From positions 62,001 through 126,000 of the forward strand of contig JBBPBK010000086.1 of assembly GCA_039720395.1 (NCBI GenBank): DNA of 64,000 nt. Reading direction: 5' to 3'. Below the pieces are notes generated by a model. It did not search any database, was not told the DNA's origin, and saw nothing but the letters and a program-made list of their open reading frames with translations. Origin of the DNA: Liquidambar formosana (Eukaryota > Streptophyta > Magnoliopsida > Saxifragales > Altingiaceae). The translations under genes and the position numbers were made by a program. Below are positions 12,577 through 24,877 of the stretch, piece by piece (position 1 is the first letter of the stretch; every line of letters begins with the position of its first letter).

Positions 12577-13491
12577 GATTAGTGAGCGACATGAGGATAA
12601 TTCAGTTGATGACTCGATGTGCAGATAGTCACTTCAAACAAATTTTTTTTTCCCTTTTTCTTTGTGATAAAATTACTTCAAATACTTGAGCATTGAGCTG
12701 ATGCTCTCGGCAAGAACTTTCACTTGCAATTACACTTCGATTGAAAGTCATACATTGGGTGACAAGCTCGAATCAGTCGCTTATGAGGTTTATTTAGAGG
12801 TCATGCATGGGAGATGGGAGGATGCATTTGCAAAATAAGAAGCGAGTACCACACAATTGGTGATGCTTTGTTCAGAGAAGGGAAGAAATCAAGGCAGGCA
12901 AGGGCAGTGTGCATCATGGCAATGTATAAGGTCGCGGAAGCATATGTACTCTGTGCAAAGCTCTAGTGTCTATGCTTTGTTGGAATCCTTCTTTGTTTCC
13001 CAAAACTATCATTTGAAATGTCATGGATTTTTCTCTTATGATCCTTGCTGCATTGCCGATGGGTTCAAAATTAAAATAAGAGCTCCCATTTTTGTTTTTG
13101 GAAGGTGACTGAAAAAAAAAAAATCAAAATAAATTGAGATATTGTGATCATTATGGTTTTATGCACTTCCTAATTCATGCAACATGCCTGCAGTAAGTCG
13201 AACAACTCTTAAAACAGATTAGAACCAGATTCCAGAGATGACACTTTGGCACAAATACGTGAAGGAAAACAACAGCAAACTCGTACTAAATTGACTTTTA
13301 TCTTGAATTACAACTGGTAACACTCAAACATCCATTGTACTATGAAGATACAATCAAATATTATTATCAAGATTCACTCAATTGTACCATATCAAGGATA
13401 AGCAGTCAAGAACTGCAAAAGATACATACCAGAAAAAACACAAAGCAATTCTTTGCAGCTCATTCAGGCAGGATTTAGATCTGTTTATTCA

Positions 13492-16400
13492 TCAACGAAT
13501 TAACAACTCATTAAGAACAATGGGTCCATCAAGGACTGCATTCACAGCATTGATCATCTCATGTGAAGTGAATCCGTCATCTTTCATGTAAAATAGGTGC
13601 AACACTTTGCTCATTTTCCAAAACAAATCCTTGCAAGCTCCTGGAATCATGCTATCCTTTTCCTGCAAAACTAACCTCAGCAGTTCTCTCCTCCCACTGT
13701 CAATGACAGCCTTCATCTCCCCGACAGCCTCTTCTTCAGTAATAGCACCATCGCCATGAATCATGTGCAACAATACAGCATTGAGTTTCCCTTCCTTGGC
13801 TTCCCGCTGCAACATAGCGAGAAGTGATTAACAACTTTAATTCCCACTGTATCAAATAGGGACTAGTAATATCACTCTTTCTTTCTAGAAAAAACTTACC
13901 TTAAAGCTATGCATATCATTGAGAAGACGCCCGCTAGTGCCCATAAGCTTAAAGAGACTCTGGAATTCGGGATTGCCAACAGCCTCCTCTGAGAGCTTAG
14001 GCCCAACAAAGTACAGTGCTGGGAGAACAATTGGTCCTAAGGCAAATGATACATATCCATTTGTGAGATATTCTTCCATTGTTGGCACTGTCTTGTTCCT
14101 CACCCACTCAGCTTCTTTCAACATAGACTTGAGCAAATTCAGCCACTGTCATGCAATCATAGCTCACATCATTTTTGGTACCAATAAAAAAATAAATAAA
14201 TAAAGGTTCACTAAGGAATATCATCCCTGGGGATTCTGCTATGCCATCTAACCAACCCTGTATGGCAGATCTCCATGAAAAGTAAATATACAATCAAATT
14301 AGGATCTTATTCCTCAGACATGACCAATATTGCTGATGCTAATATTTAAATCAGGGTTGGTCTCTAAATCACATTGAAGCAAAAGCTATTTTATGGAGAT
14401 GAAACAAATGATACCATCAGAAGAAACCTTAGGGAAGGTCAGTAATGCCGTTAAAAAACACTCAGTGACAGGCTCCCAATATTTACTCAATACAAAAACA
14501 ATAACAAGATAATTCAAGTTTTCGTCTCACAATTTCAATTATGTGACTTGTCACACTACGTGCTTGCCATGTTAATGCTTTCTCTCCAATCTCACAAATT
14601 GTGCTGTGAAGTGCTGAAAATATGATCTCAACTTGCTCCGAACAACAATCAATGCCTAAATTTACATCCCACCTGTGGTTCATTTTTCATCACACCATCA
14701 TTTTTTTTTCCCTTTTTGTACTGGAAAGAAAAGGACAAAATCACAATACAATGGTTAATCCAACAAAAAGAGAGAAAGAAGGAGGAAAAGGAATACAAAC
14801 TTCTCAAATAATTGTATAAGGTTCACTAGTTCCTCCTCAGAACCTCCAATGTCAAAGAAGTCATCTACTATGGTTGTGAGAACACCATTTTTGGCCCATG
14901 ATATGCGCGCATCAGATAATTCGGGAGAGAAAAGGGTTGCCGCAGCAGAGAAGTAACAGTAAGCCAGCTTCTGCCTAGCAAACTTTAACTTGTCTAATCT
15001 GTTCTCTACGACCCACCTGCTTACGTAGGAGAGGACATCACACTTCAATTATTTAAGTAAATAAAAAAATAAGTGTTCCCTACAGCAATTAAAGTGGGAA
15101 GCTAGTTCCATGCATGGGAGGAGATGGGGGTGGGGGGTGAGTAGGGGCCATGGCACCCCAAACATTTGAAAGTTCCGCTTATATGGGTTGTATTATACTT
15201 GATAGATTCCTTCAAAATCATTTTTTCTACATTGCCCCCCTACAAAATTCATATATTAACCCCTAAAGAAATAGCTTGTCGTCACCCCCCCTCCTCCCTC
15301 CCTGCCCAGCCTCCCTGACTGATGATTCCATGGATTTTCTACGAGACCAAGGTCAGGTTCCAACACTAGTAACTAGTATACAGGCAGATATGCAAGTCCA
15401 GATACCAAAGAAATAAACTTGAAAAAAGAAAACAAGACAGTGAATTTGATGTCAGTTTGGTTTGCCAATTTCTCTTGTTACACGTGTGACATGTCAGCAA
15501 TTGACCCTGTTCTCAAGAATATTCCATGAAAATTCCAGTCACCAAATCATGGTCCTAAAAAATTATGTATATATTTTCACCTCCCCAGATGTTTGAGTTC
15601 TTCACAGTGTATTGATTGGCAGATGTTGAAGTCTTCTACTGCCAGTTTTAGGAAATCTTCGTTGCCAATATTTAAAGAACTAGCATAAGAAGAGAACAAG
15701 GATAAAGAAGTTATTGATATGAAGTTATGAACCATGAACAATTCATTAACAGAAATAAAATCATTCTTCCATGAAAAGAGAAATAAACTATGAGAGTCGT
15801 ACCAATATGCAGTTTTCAAAATTCTCGTATTATCTACGTTGTAATGCTCCATATATCTCCTGTTATCTAAGCGTTCCAAATTCGCATAGAAGGGAAACTT
15901 TAGAGCATCATCCACCTGAAATGATGAATGACATTGATTTGCCAAAAATTACATCAGGAACCACCCCCCACCCCCCCCCCCCCCCCACACCACCCAAGAC
16001 AAAAAAGAAGTGCTTAGCTAATCTGTCAAGAGTGCTTGACATTTACCAACATATCTCAAGAATTACCTCATGTCCAATATATTTTTTAATCCTATCTGCA
16101 TGAATTGAACCACTGGATAATTCCTGTTTCAGGAACTGACTTGACCATGAGTTTGTTTTCTCCAAAGCTGATTCATCTGGATATATAATGATCTGAGAAG
16201 CCTTAAATAATTCTAGGACAGCACCCATGTCCTTCAGATGTCCTCCAAATGAATCAAAGTAATGATCTCTTTCTGCAAATTGATTCAATGGATCTACAAC
16301 AGATAAAACAATTTAACCTTTATTGAATAAAAGAAAATCCTGAGATGATCCAAATAACAGGTGTAATTAATCAACAAACTACCTGAAGAAACATCATATC

Positions 16401-19400
16401 CATTTACACGTAATATCCGAAATGCCATCGCACAAGTGGGGATGTCTAAGAAGATCTGTTCCTCCCTCTGCAGCCAGCATCTGTGTGTTGGTTAATGTCA
16501 TTTTTTTTTCCAATGAATGAGAACTAGGCACAATATAAACTCTTATGCAAAAGACTAATGCAAGAAATGCAAGAGTAATAAAAAATAAATAAAAAATAAA
16601 AAATAAAAGAAAAGAAAGGGATGAATCCATTCTTTCATGAAGTTACTTCCAAAGTCCAAATGCACAATAACAGGTGCATGTATCAGCAAGTGAAACATTA
16701 CCGGTATGTTTCATCCAGTACATTTCTAATTTCCTTCCTAAAATGCCGATCGATTCCCAACCTTAGAAGACTGTCAACCATACAAAGACGAGTATATATA
16801 TCTAGAGGATAGACCGTCGGAACTGAAGACATCAATTAAAAATAACCAACTAATGTTAGAGAAATCTAAGTCAGATACATAGAAAATTATAGATGATTGT
16901 GGATGAGGATACCTGCACTCCCAAATGTATTTAAGAGCGAGCCTAGGTAACTAAGACAACCAGAATTTTGAAGGTGAGTAACGGCAGCTGCTGTGGTGGC
17001 TGGTGAATTGAACAGCGACCCATTCGTCCTCTGATATTTCATAATCATTTCCCAGTCCTGTAATTTCCCCATTCCTTCTGAAACATATGCTAAGTAGGCT
17101 TTCCTCCCCTCTGAATTGTTTCCAGAACCTCTAATTGAAAACACATTGGAAAAGAGATGGATAAGTTAGAGGGGTTATTGGTGGCACACTTGAATCAAAC
17201 CATTTAGTTGAGTATGTTTTGTCTCAAAAATATGTAAGACGTATTCACTCGTTACTGGTACTTTAAGTAATGAAAATGTTTCAACCCAGGTTTTCAACAC
17301 CGCTCACATGTTTTAAGAAGTCGAGTGAGTCAAGCGACCAACCACAGTATGAGGAAAGTTGGTGAGCTTGACTAGCCCAGTACTAAGCAAAACGTGGGTC
17401 AGCTGCTTGTTTTTCATTCTTCAGGATAATTAATTCCATAAGATGCACATCATTTTTAAAGAAAATTTTCCAATAGTCATGAAAATCAAACATGCACCAG
17501 AAACAAAATATGACATAGATTAATAATATATATGTCCACCTTTTAAGCTCCAAATCTCTCTTGTGAAGCAAAGAATCTATGTCTGCCGGTCCCAAAGGGA
17601 GGGTCAAATTCAAGTCTTTAGCATACTCGATCATACCAGGAAATATGATATCAAATCCAATTGGAGAATGTTGCTTCTCATCAGTAGCAGAAGCAAAATT
17701 TGACTTAATAAAATGGATGCCTACAACAAGAGAAAGAATATTTGTGTAGTGTGGTAAATGGAGAAGATTTTCTTACCAAATAATAATAATAATAAATGGA
17801 GAAGAGTGACAAGAACTGCTGAAATACCCTTGTTCATTTGTTCTTCACCAACACCCCAACGCTTGAGTGCAAGGACACATGCTAATGTAGATGAGAGGGT
17901 GTCTTTAACTAACATGGGATGGTGATCAGGAAGACCCCACGAGCCATCATGGAGCTGATTGTTCAATAACCAATTTGTGCACTCAGGAAAACAAGGAACT
18001 TGTGGGGAATTTGGAGAAGGGACCATTGCCACCCAAGCGGTGTCATATGAGGAAACAGAAAGTTCAATCCTATTGAACATCTTCTTAATTCTCTCTTTAG
18101 TTCCCTCAGAGCACTGCAGGTAGCTTAATATATTATTGACCAACTCCTTTTTTGATACACAATATTGAAGAAGGAAGAAAAAGGTAAAGAGGACAATCAT
18201 ACCAGATGGGCAGTGTTAACCTCTGTCACTGGCTTTAATCCAGGATCCAGAGAAGCTGCTAAAGAAAAGAAAAATCCACCAGGAGATTTTAGAAACAACA
18301 GTAAAAATAAATATAATAGATCATGGCACCGTATAGTTAAATGCAAATTCCTGAAAACAAAGTGTCTATACGTTCAAAATGAAAGGAAATAGCGAAATCC
18401 AACCAACCCAAAAAAAAAAAAAAAAAAACTCCATTTAATACCTTATTTAAGTTTAAAAGTCCAACTGACTGTTGCGATTGAACTGGGAACAGAAATTGCC
18501 ATTGAATACAGTCCCAACCTGAATTTAACTATCAAATAAAGTAGCAATAGAAAAGAAAGGGAAGAGCCCACTATGAGTGGGTAGAAACTAGAAACCTCTG
18601 GTGACCTCTAAAGCTCAGTACATTTTTTAAATTTTTTTTGCAAAACCATTCAGCATTTACATATAGAGACTTGAATTAATAAGGGAATCTAATAAAGCTA
18701 TGCCACTTTCAAATTCATATTAGTTTAATCTTACTTTCAGAATTTTAATAAAATCGAATCTAAATTACAGGCCAATATTGATGACTACTATTAGTTATTA
18801 GCATATTATGTAACTCAGTCTACCCTACAACCATGGTGCTGTCAGGTATCTAAAGGAGTACTATTTCACTTCCAACTAAAATCTCACTTGACATGAAGGT
18901 TGATATAAAAAAATTAAATGCCCTCCAGGACTTGTCAAATCTAGCCACATTTAAATATCAAAAAATCAAAACCGTGCTGCCCTTTCCACATCTTTCATAG
19001 ATAATAGTTATAATCAAGAAAGCACCACCTCTAAGACCATACAATGGCAAAGTATGCCATTTTATCCTGCTCTTCAAGGAAAACAAAAAACAAAAAACCA
19101 AAAGGGAATAGAAAAGGTCTTTCACAAAATCAAGATACTGTACATGGACTAGTAGGATAAACATAAAAGTCATTGATTTTATGAACTTCTATACTGTTGT
19201 TTAACTCACTATCGCCATCCAACAAAAAACATAAAACCCCACAATCCAATTTTTCATCAATAATGACAATTGCCTTCTTACCATAATCTGGCCTTTTATT
19301 GCCAACTGCAGTCTCAAAATGCTAACTTCTCTCAAGCTGTGTTACAAGGACACTTCAACTTGTACGAACTACGAAGTAGAGTACTGTCAGACAAATTTGA

Positions 19401-19464
19401 CTGGGTAAGCATATGGGATATCTGTCTGACATGTCTATTGTTAGACAGAACCCAACAGTGGTGT

Positions 19465-19504
<40 letters not shown>

Positions 19505-20520
19505 AAGAAAAGAGGGAGAGGATCATGTTCCAAATCCACTACAAGCCTACAACTTCAACGACATAGTTTTTCAATCTCTTCTTCTTTTTTTTTTTTTTTT
19601 TCCTTTTAATTTCAATGGAGAGTGAACATGTTTAACATCTTATGTAACATATACACCTCAATTTGGCTAAGTGTATTGAAGAATAACAATTAGACACTTC
19701 AATGATTTAGCCATGTCCCTGTGTTCTAACTTCTAAGATTTGAAGGTCGAATGAAGATATGACACCTAGACACACAACCGCACTCAACACTTGTACAAGA
19801 GTCCATGTAACATAGGTCACATGCCTTCACTAATTAATCATTGCCCTCTCATCATTTTCACTATTGAGTTTCAGTTTTCTTAAGATCCTCTTTCTCATCG
19901 CCATAAAAATTTCCATTATTATAACCATGTACTAGTTCATGATGCTTTTTCCATTTGGGGTCCCAAGGAGACCAAGCTGACACAGCCTGCTCATCACAAC
20001 ACAGCTGTGCGAACGTCCCCTACCCGCCAAATCAGCCAAAGGGAAGAAGACCCTCTGACTGAGGCGCTTATAAAAATGGACCTTGACTTTGCCTACAGGG
20101 TATGCTCACAAAATCCTGATATCTGGTCATTTGAAATATTAAGCAACTCAACTCCCCTACAGAGTCACTTCCTAACTTGTGCGTGGGAGTGTCCAGGTTG
20201 ATACAGTGCAGGGAAGCAGCTTCTAGACCAGAGTGTACAAAACAATTTCTATATGTGGGAAGTTAGCCCCCACACCCAAAACAATTTATCAGTTAAAAAC
20301 TCAATTTGTCCAACTTAGAGTTCATCTTACACACATTGACTAGATAAAGCAGCCTATTTTTCACCTCTGTTTCACATCTTTGCCATCAATACTTAATTTG
20401 CATTTCTCAAATTCAACCAAAAAGCTCTAAGCGAGAGCATGCACACAAAGATCTTCCATTATTCAAGGTTAATTTTTAACATTCATTTTGAATAATGGAA
20501 AGTCATGTATGTATGTGTAT

Positions 20521-20559
<39 letters not shown>

Positions 20560-21741
20560 GTCCTATTATCAAGTGCACTTGATATTAAATATCAGGTGCA
20601 CTCCAAAACTCTACCTAGTGATTTGTATTTTGTGAATCCAACTGTTGGACTAGATAACCTTCTCATGTTAGCGTTCCATGCCAAAAATCAAGTTGATCTG
20701 AGATTGATTGTTATTCGATCCAAAATGTGTATATTTTAATCAATAACAATTGCTCATTTATTGACATTTCGAATGAAACAGCTCTTAATCTTACATTAAC
20801 TTTATTTTTGGCATGCATGACTAATATATGAATCAAATTTAATCCAACGGTTAATTTGGCCAAATACGAGTCGCATGTAAGAGTTTTGGAGTGTACTTGA
20901 TGCAAAATTGCATCAGGTGCACCTAATAATAGAAAGACTATATATATATATATATATAGTGACAGCCGGGCCACCACCGCAGATCAACTTGATTTTTGGC
21001 ATGAAACGCCTATATGAGAAGACTGTCCAATCCAACAGTTGGATTCACAAAATACATATCACTAAGTAGAGTTCTGGAGTGCACCTGACACTTGATAATA
21101 GAAGGACTATATATATATATACAATCCTGATCAGGTCGTGTTGATATAAGTTATATCAGTACCATGCATTGGGGGTTATATCCCGTGCATTGACCCAATG
21201 TACCCCGTAACCCACTAATGCGCGAGGTATAACCCCCAATGCAGGTGTTGATATGAGTTATATCAGCACGTGCTTACCTGATCATAATCCTATATATATG
21301 CAGTATCGTTCTTGTGCGGGATATCCCAGACTATCCTCCACAATCACAGTTGTCTGTGAATGACATGCACGGGTGCATGACATTTCACGCACGGGCATGT
21401 GTTGCCACATACGGTCGTGATCGTACGGGATATCCGGGATATCCCAAATATGATCAAAGTTGTACATATATATATATGACTCTCCATTATTACTATACAA
21501 GCGAGAAACTAATTAACATTCTATCATCATTCATCCTCGTATTTATCCAGCAACATACAATGGAAACTTTTATCATCTGAATCGGGGGAAAATCCCTACA
21601 TTATACAATGAGAATTCATAGTAATCTGCTTCAAAAACATTGGATGGAAAAAAAAAACTTATATGCTTTCTAGTAGTAAGAAACCCAATTCAAGCACATG
21701 TTAGAATGCATCACATGGTACCAATAAACACAAATGTCATA

Positions 21742-21824
<83 letters not shown>

Positions 21825-21897
21825 GACCTGATACATGAGGGGTGGAGCACCTATGGGATTTGTGAAGGAGAAGATTGTTGGGGTTGGAGAGAGACAT
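13492..21897 (-). CDS. KS: ent-kaurene synthase (class I diterpene synthase), complete
   Basis: KS converts ent-copalyl diphosphate to ent-kaurene in plastids, the second cyclisation of gibberellin synthesis. Fourteen exons join in phase to about 795 aa: 21828-21897, 18203-18258, 17828-18113, 17540-17720, 16913-17130, 16702-16822, 16383-16480, 16067-16293, 15803-15915, 15581-15679, 14801-15016, 14531-14672, 13900-14145 and 13492-13806. The N-terminus [18 protein letters not shown] is Ser-rich and basic, as in a plastid transit peptide. Next come [13 protein letters not shown] and QLHDGSWG of the N-terminal domains. The class II DxDD position reads DIPT (about residues 323-326), so that site is dead, as expected for a monofunctional KS. 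Class I motifs are intact: DDFFD (about 541-545) and the NSE/DTE motif NDMHSFKRE, formed across the last splice. No stop or frameshift was found. Exon 1 is assigned by phase (G|CA = Ala) and is the least certain part. Confidence 0.93.
19466..19502. repeat. Poly-A tract
   Basis: About 37 A residues on + in KS intron 1. It could be a retroelement tail, but no coding remnant precedes it. Confidence 0.8.
20522..20552. repeat. (CA)n microsatellite
   Basis: About 15 CA units lie directly beside the left end of the fold-back element at about 20558. Confidence 0.9.
20558..20942. mobile_element. Fold-back MITE with long inverted arms (copy 1)
   Basis: The left part starts AGTCCTATTATCAAGTGCAC. The right part, read on the other strand, starts AGTCTTTCTATTATTAGGTG. 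Both arms continue with related sequence (CACTCCAAAACTCT, CCAACNGTTGGA, ATGCCAAAAATNAAGTT) for about 170 bp. No coding sequence. The ends lie in TA-rich sequence, so the target duplication is not clear. Confidence 0.7.
20981..21110. mobile_element. Fold-back MITE, half copy in opposite orientation
   Basis: Read on the minus strand this segment matches the left arm at 20558-20700 closely (CACTCCAGAACTCTAC, TGTATTTTGTGAATCCAACT, ATGCCAAAAATCAAGTTGAT). The rest of the element is missing. Together with copy 1 it forms a large hairpin of about 130-bp arms. Confidence 0.7.
21122..21290. mobile_element. Small inverted-repeat MITE
   Basis: The left end (ACAATCCTGATCAGGT, then GTTGATATAAGTTATATCAG) is mirrored by the right end (GTTGATATGAGTTATATCAG, then ACCTGATCATAATCC). 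Total length is about 169 bp with no coding sequence. A second, more diverged copy is at about 22968-23128. Confidence 0.7.
21750..21818. repeat. Compound (TA)n(GA)n microsatellite at the KS exon 1 donor
   Basis: A TA run (about 21751-21776) passes into a GA run (to 21818). On the coding strand of KS this is CT-rich sequence starting 8 bp after the exon 1 splice donor. Confidence 0.95.
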
Positions 21898-22208
21898 GTT
21901 AGTATGAGAAAAGGCAAAGAGATTATTAATTGTTGCAGTGGGATTGAGAGAAGGCCATAAAAGCAGCACTGCAGTGTGAAGCTTTGTAGGGAGAGAGGGA
22001 GCGAGATTGAAGTCGGACGTGAGGGAGTGTGGAATCTAATCGGTGAACAGAAAAAGCGAGTAGGTGAAGATCCTCAACTGGAGCAATTGGAACTGCTTGC
22101 TGATGTCAACCCCTTCACCCATGCCTGTGCGCATATACATATATCTATAATACCAGCGCTATTCGCGCTCCATCAATTACCACCCGCAGTCCCGCGCTCC
22201 TCCTCTCC

Positions 22209-22215
22209 TTTTATA
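22209..22215 (-). promoter_or_regulatory. Candidate TATA box for kaurene synthase
   Basis: On the minus strand the sequence GGTATAAAAGG occurs about 312 bp upstream of the proposed KS start codon at 21897. It is a good match to a plant TATA element in the right orientation. No transcript evidence is available. Confidence 0.35.
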
Positions 22216-22967
22216 CCACATTGTTAGGACCAAAATGCCCTTTAATTAAGATGCATATGAAATTAAAAAAATGTCTCTGCTCTCTGCTGCAGTTAGAATC
22301 ATGCTCTCCCTCCCTCATCCTCATCTCTTCCTGATCAATCAAGACCACCTTCTCCTCAAGACTTCAACTCTATTGATGAAGTTGAACCCTTCTTTTTCTT
22401 CGTTTTTTGATCTAGATATGGTTCAGATGTGCATAACAGAAGAGGCAAACCCATCGTTGCAGAGAGAGTGCAGCCGAAACCTCAAAAGACCCCAACTTCT
22501 CTTCTTATAGTGAATTACTCTCTTTTTTCCCTTTTTCCTTTTTAAAACCCAATTATCCGCTGCTCGAAAGAATTGATCACAGCAAGTCTGTGATCACTTC
22601 CGGCTAAGTCCAATTTTTTCCGGCGGTGGTGAATTGGGTGGGTTTCCACCATAACCGACCAAAACAACTCCCTCATTTTTTCCGGCAGAGGTAGTGGGAC
22701 GGCGATGGGTTTTTGGACGGAGTGAGCGGTCGGTGCTGGGCCGCGGAGATTCTTTGATTCTTTTGAGTGAGTGGAGAGAGGGTGCTTACCAGTGGAGATT
22801 TCATGGTTCTCTGAATAATCGGAGAGGGGGGTTGGGTTGTTGAGCGAGTGGAGTCTCGGTTGAAGATGGGTATAATTGTTATTTGCCTATTGTAAACAAA
22901 ATGCAATGTGTGCGGGAGGTCGTGGATGGAGTGCGCATGGCGCCATCCTACATACTCTATCATCTAT

Positions 22968-23128
22968 GATGATCAGGTAAACATGTGCTGATATAACTTA
23001 TATTAATACCCATATTGAAAGTTGTACTTTATGAATTAGTAAGATATGAGTTATATTTGACCAATGCAAGGGATACAACTCCTAATGCGTGGTGTTGATA
23101 TAACTTACATCAACACGTGTTGATGGAA
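22968..23128. mobile_element. Small inverted-repeat MITE, second copy
   Basis: It shares GATCAGGTAAACATGTGCTG, TGATATAACTTAT and, at the other end, TTGATATAACTTACATCAAC with the element at 21122-21290. It is more diverged and lacks coding sequence. Confidence 0.55.
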
Positions 23129-23161
23129 CATAATCGATATTTATACTATTATATAAAACCA

Positions 23162-24118
23162 AGAGTCCCCTTCTTATGAAGTTAACTTAACCTAACTTTA
23201 GATTAAATCACCCTCCAAAACTATACATGTGATTCATATTTTACAAAATCAACCATTAGATTAGATGACCTTATCAAGTTGATCCGAGATTTGTTGCTAT
23301 TTGATCAAGTTGATCCAAGATTTATTGCTATTCGATCCAGAAATTACATTTTTTAATCAATGAATCGCTCATTTTGGACATTTATGAACTAAGAAGCACG
23401 GACACGGACACGCGACACGGTTACGACACGACACGGACACTCCGACACGGCAATTTCTAAAAAATCCAAGACACGACACAGCAGGGATACGGTAATAAAT
23501 AAATAAATAAATTATATATATATATTTTATTTATTTATTTATTGCCGTATCCCCGCCGTGTATATATATATATAGCATTATAGTTTTATAGTTTTATTTT
23601 TCAATTGAAAGATAGAGTTTAAAACAAAAATCACATAACAAAAAAAATTTTGGGCTTTTGCAAAATCACACCTCAATTGCTAGAAATAACTAAAATTACC
23701 CCTTTTAAAACAATTTATATTTATATTTTTTACCCCGCTGTGTCCGTTCCCGTGTCCCTCCCGTGTCCTTCATGTGTCCCTGCCGTGTCCCTCGCGTGTC
23801 CATCCCATGTCCGAAATTAATTTGATTTTTTTATTTTCCCGACACGTACGGAGCGTGTCGGACACGTGTCGGAGGTGTGTCGGAGCCGTGTCCGTGTCCG
23901 ACACAGCCACGACACTATTTTCGGAGTGTCCGTGCTTCCTAGTTTATGAATGAAGTAGTTCTTAATCTCGGATCAATTTAATTTTTAGTATGCATGACCT
24001 TCACAAGAAGTAGATCTAATCTAATGGTTGGTTTTGAAAAATAAAAATCAGAGATATAGTTTTGGAGGGTGACCTAACCTAAAGTTAAGTTAGGATTAAC
24101 CTCATAAAAAAGGGACTC
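23162..24118. mobile_element. MULE-type fold-back MITE, interrupted by another element
   Basis: The left arm starts AGAGTCCCCTTCTTATGA. The right arm, on the other strand, starts GAGTCCCTTTTTTATGAG. Both continue with TAACTTTAG, TCACCCTCCAAAACTATA and further related sequence. Flanks are ATAAAACCA (23153-23161) and ATAAAGCCA (24119-24127), a 9-bp target duplication with one mismatch, as for Mutator-like elements. The interior resembles the fold-back family in KS intron 1. A 554-bp element interrupts it at 23389-23942. Confidence 0.75.
23389..23942. mobile_element. hAT-type non-autonomous element (nested)
   Basis: Terminal inverted repeats are CTAAGAAGCACGGACAC and, on the other strand, CTAGGAAGCACGGACAC. 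An 8-bp target duplication TTTATGAA lies at 23381-23388 and 23943-23950. The subterminal regions are packed with short motifs built on GACACG/CGTGTC. A central AT-rich hairpin (ATACGGTAATAAAT paired with ATTTATTGCCGTAT) lies at about 23488-23552. No coding sequence. Confidence 0.85.
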
Positions 24119-24877
24119 ATAAAGCCAATTCTCTTTGTAGTTGGATTGCACTTGAATTTACCAAAAACTTGCTTTTAATTACCCCACTTTCAAGAAGACT
24201 TGAGGGCAATATAGTAACTAAGCTCTCAACTAGCACGGATTCTTACTCTCCTACTCTCCCAAGATCTCTCTCTGATTCTCTCTCTTAGAAACTGATATGA
24301 TATTTTAAAAGTTGAAATTTGACAGTTATCATAACTAATCTTCAACTAAATTCAAGATTAACAATGCACCACATTGCACACGCATCATGTGTGCCCCATG
24401 GCTAGTACATATAACTGGGCAAGAGAATAAACTACTCTGTATAAAGGTCCTTTCCAGTTTTCAAGCTTAAGGCCGATCACTTGCACATCACGTGGGGTGC
24501 TACCTCGATTGTCCAATCCCTTTTTGGTTCTTCTAAGAAGGCGCTATATGGGATTAGGGGTGTTGATGGTTTAATTTTAGGGAATTTTGGTCAAAACCTC
24601 TATGTATAAGACTCCTTTTATAATAAGCCCTAAATAAGACTCAGTTTTGTAAAAACCCCTTTCAACCACGTACGGACCAAAAAGTCTCTCATTTTATTGT
24701 TGGAAGTATTTACAACCATGCCATTGTACTCTTCATACCCAAAAATTAAGGATATTATTAACAAACCTACCATAATTTCCAACGACTTAGATAGAAATAG
24801 AATTCCAATAAAAAAAAGAACCTTCCAAATGCACAAAATCACATTTCAAACGTATAAAGTGGAAACAACTTACTGTA

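Larger units (their letters stand above)
11597..13491. other. Intergenic spacer downstream of kaurene synthase
   Basis: This spacer holds an A run (about 11654-11672), a ~230-bp duplicated segment and an ATT microsatellite (listed separately), and the 3' flank of the kaurene synthase gene. An 83-codon open frame at 12857-13108 has no recognisable homology. No other gene is seen. Confidence 0.5.
18259..21827 (-). other. Kaurene synthase intron 1 (3.6 kb), transposon-rich
   Basis: This intron links the transit-peptide exon to the body of KS. It holds A-rich runs (18410-18428, 19466-19502), a CA microsatellite, two copies of one fold-back family and a small inverted-repeat element. A TA/GA microsatellite sits just inside the exon 1 donor. 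Confidence 0.7.
21898..23161. other. KS 5' flank and spacer
   Basis: This stretch contains the presumed KS 5' UTR and promoter. Open frames at 22271-22510 (+) and 22673-22963 (-) have no recognisable homology. A diverged copy of the small MITE lies at about 22968-23128. No other gene is seen. Confidence 0.45.

Noticed and set aside
12857..13108. 83-codon ORF as a gene
   Set aside because: No homology, start context or exon partner.
18465..18502. Alternative KS start ([12 protein letters not shown]) at 18502
   Set aside because: The frame stops after 19 codons and no good donor in the required phase exists. The exon at 21828-21897 fits phase and composition better.
21640..21969. ORFs over the TA/GA tract
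   Set aside because: Microsatellite artefacts. Only the small part 21828-21897 on the minus strand is kept, as KS exon 1.
22271..22963. ORFs upstream of KS as a separate gene
   Set aside because: Short, low-complexity or unrecognised frames with no splice structure; more likely promoter or spacer sequence.
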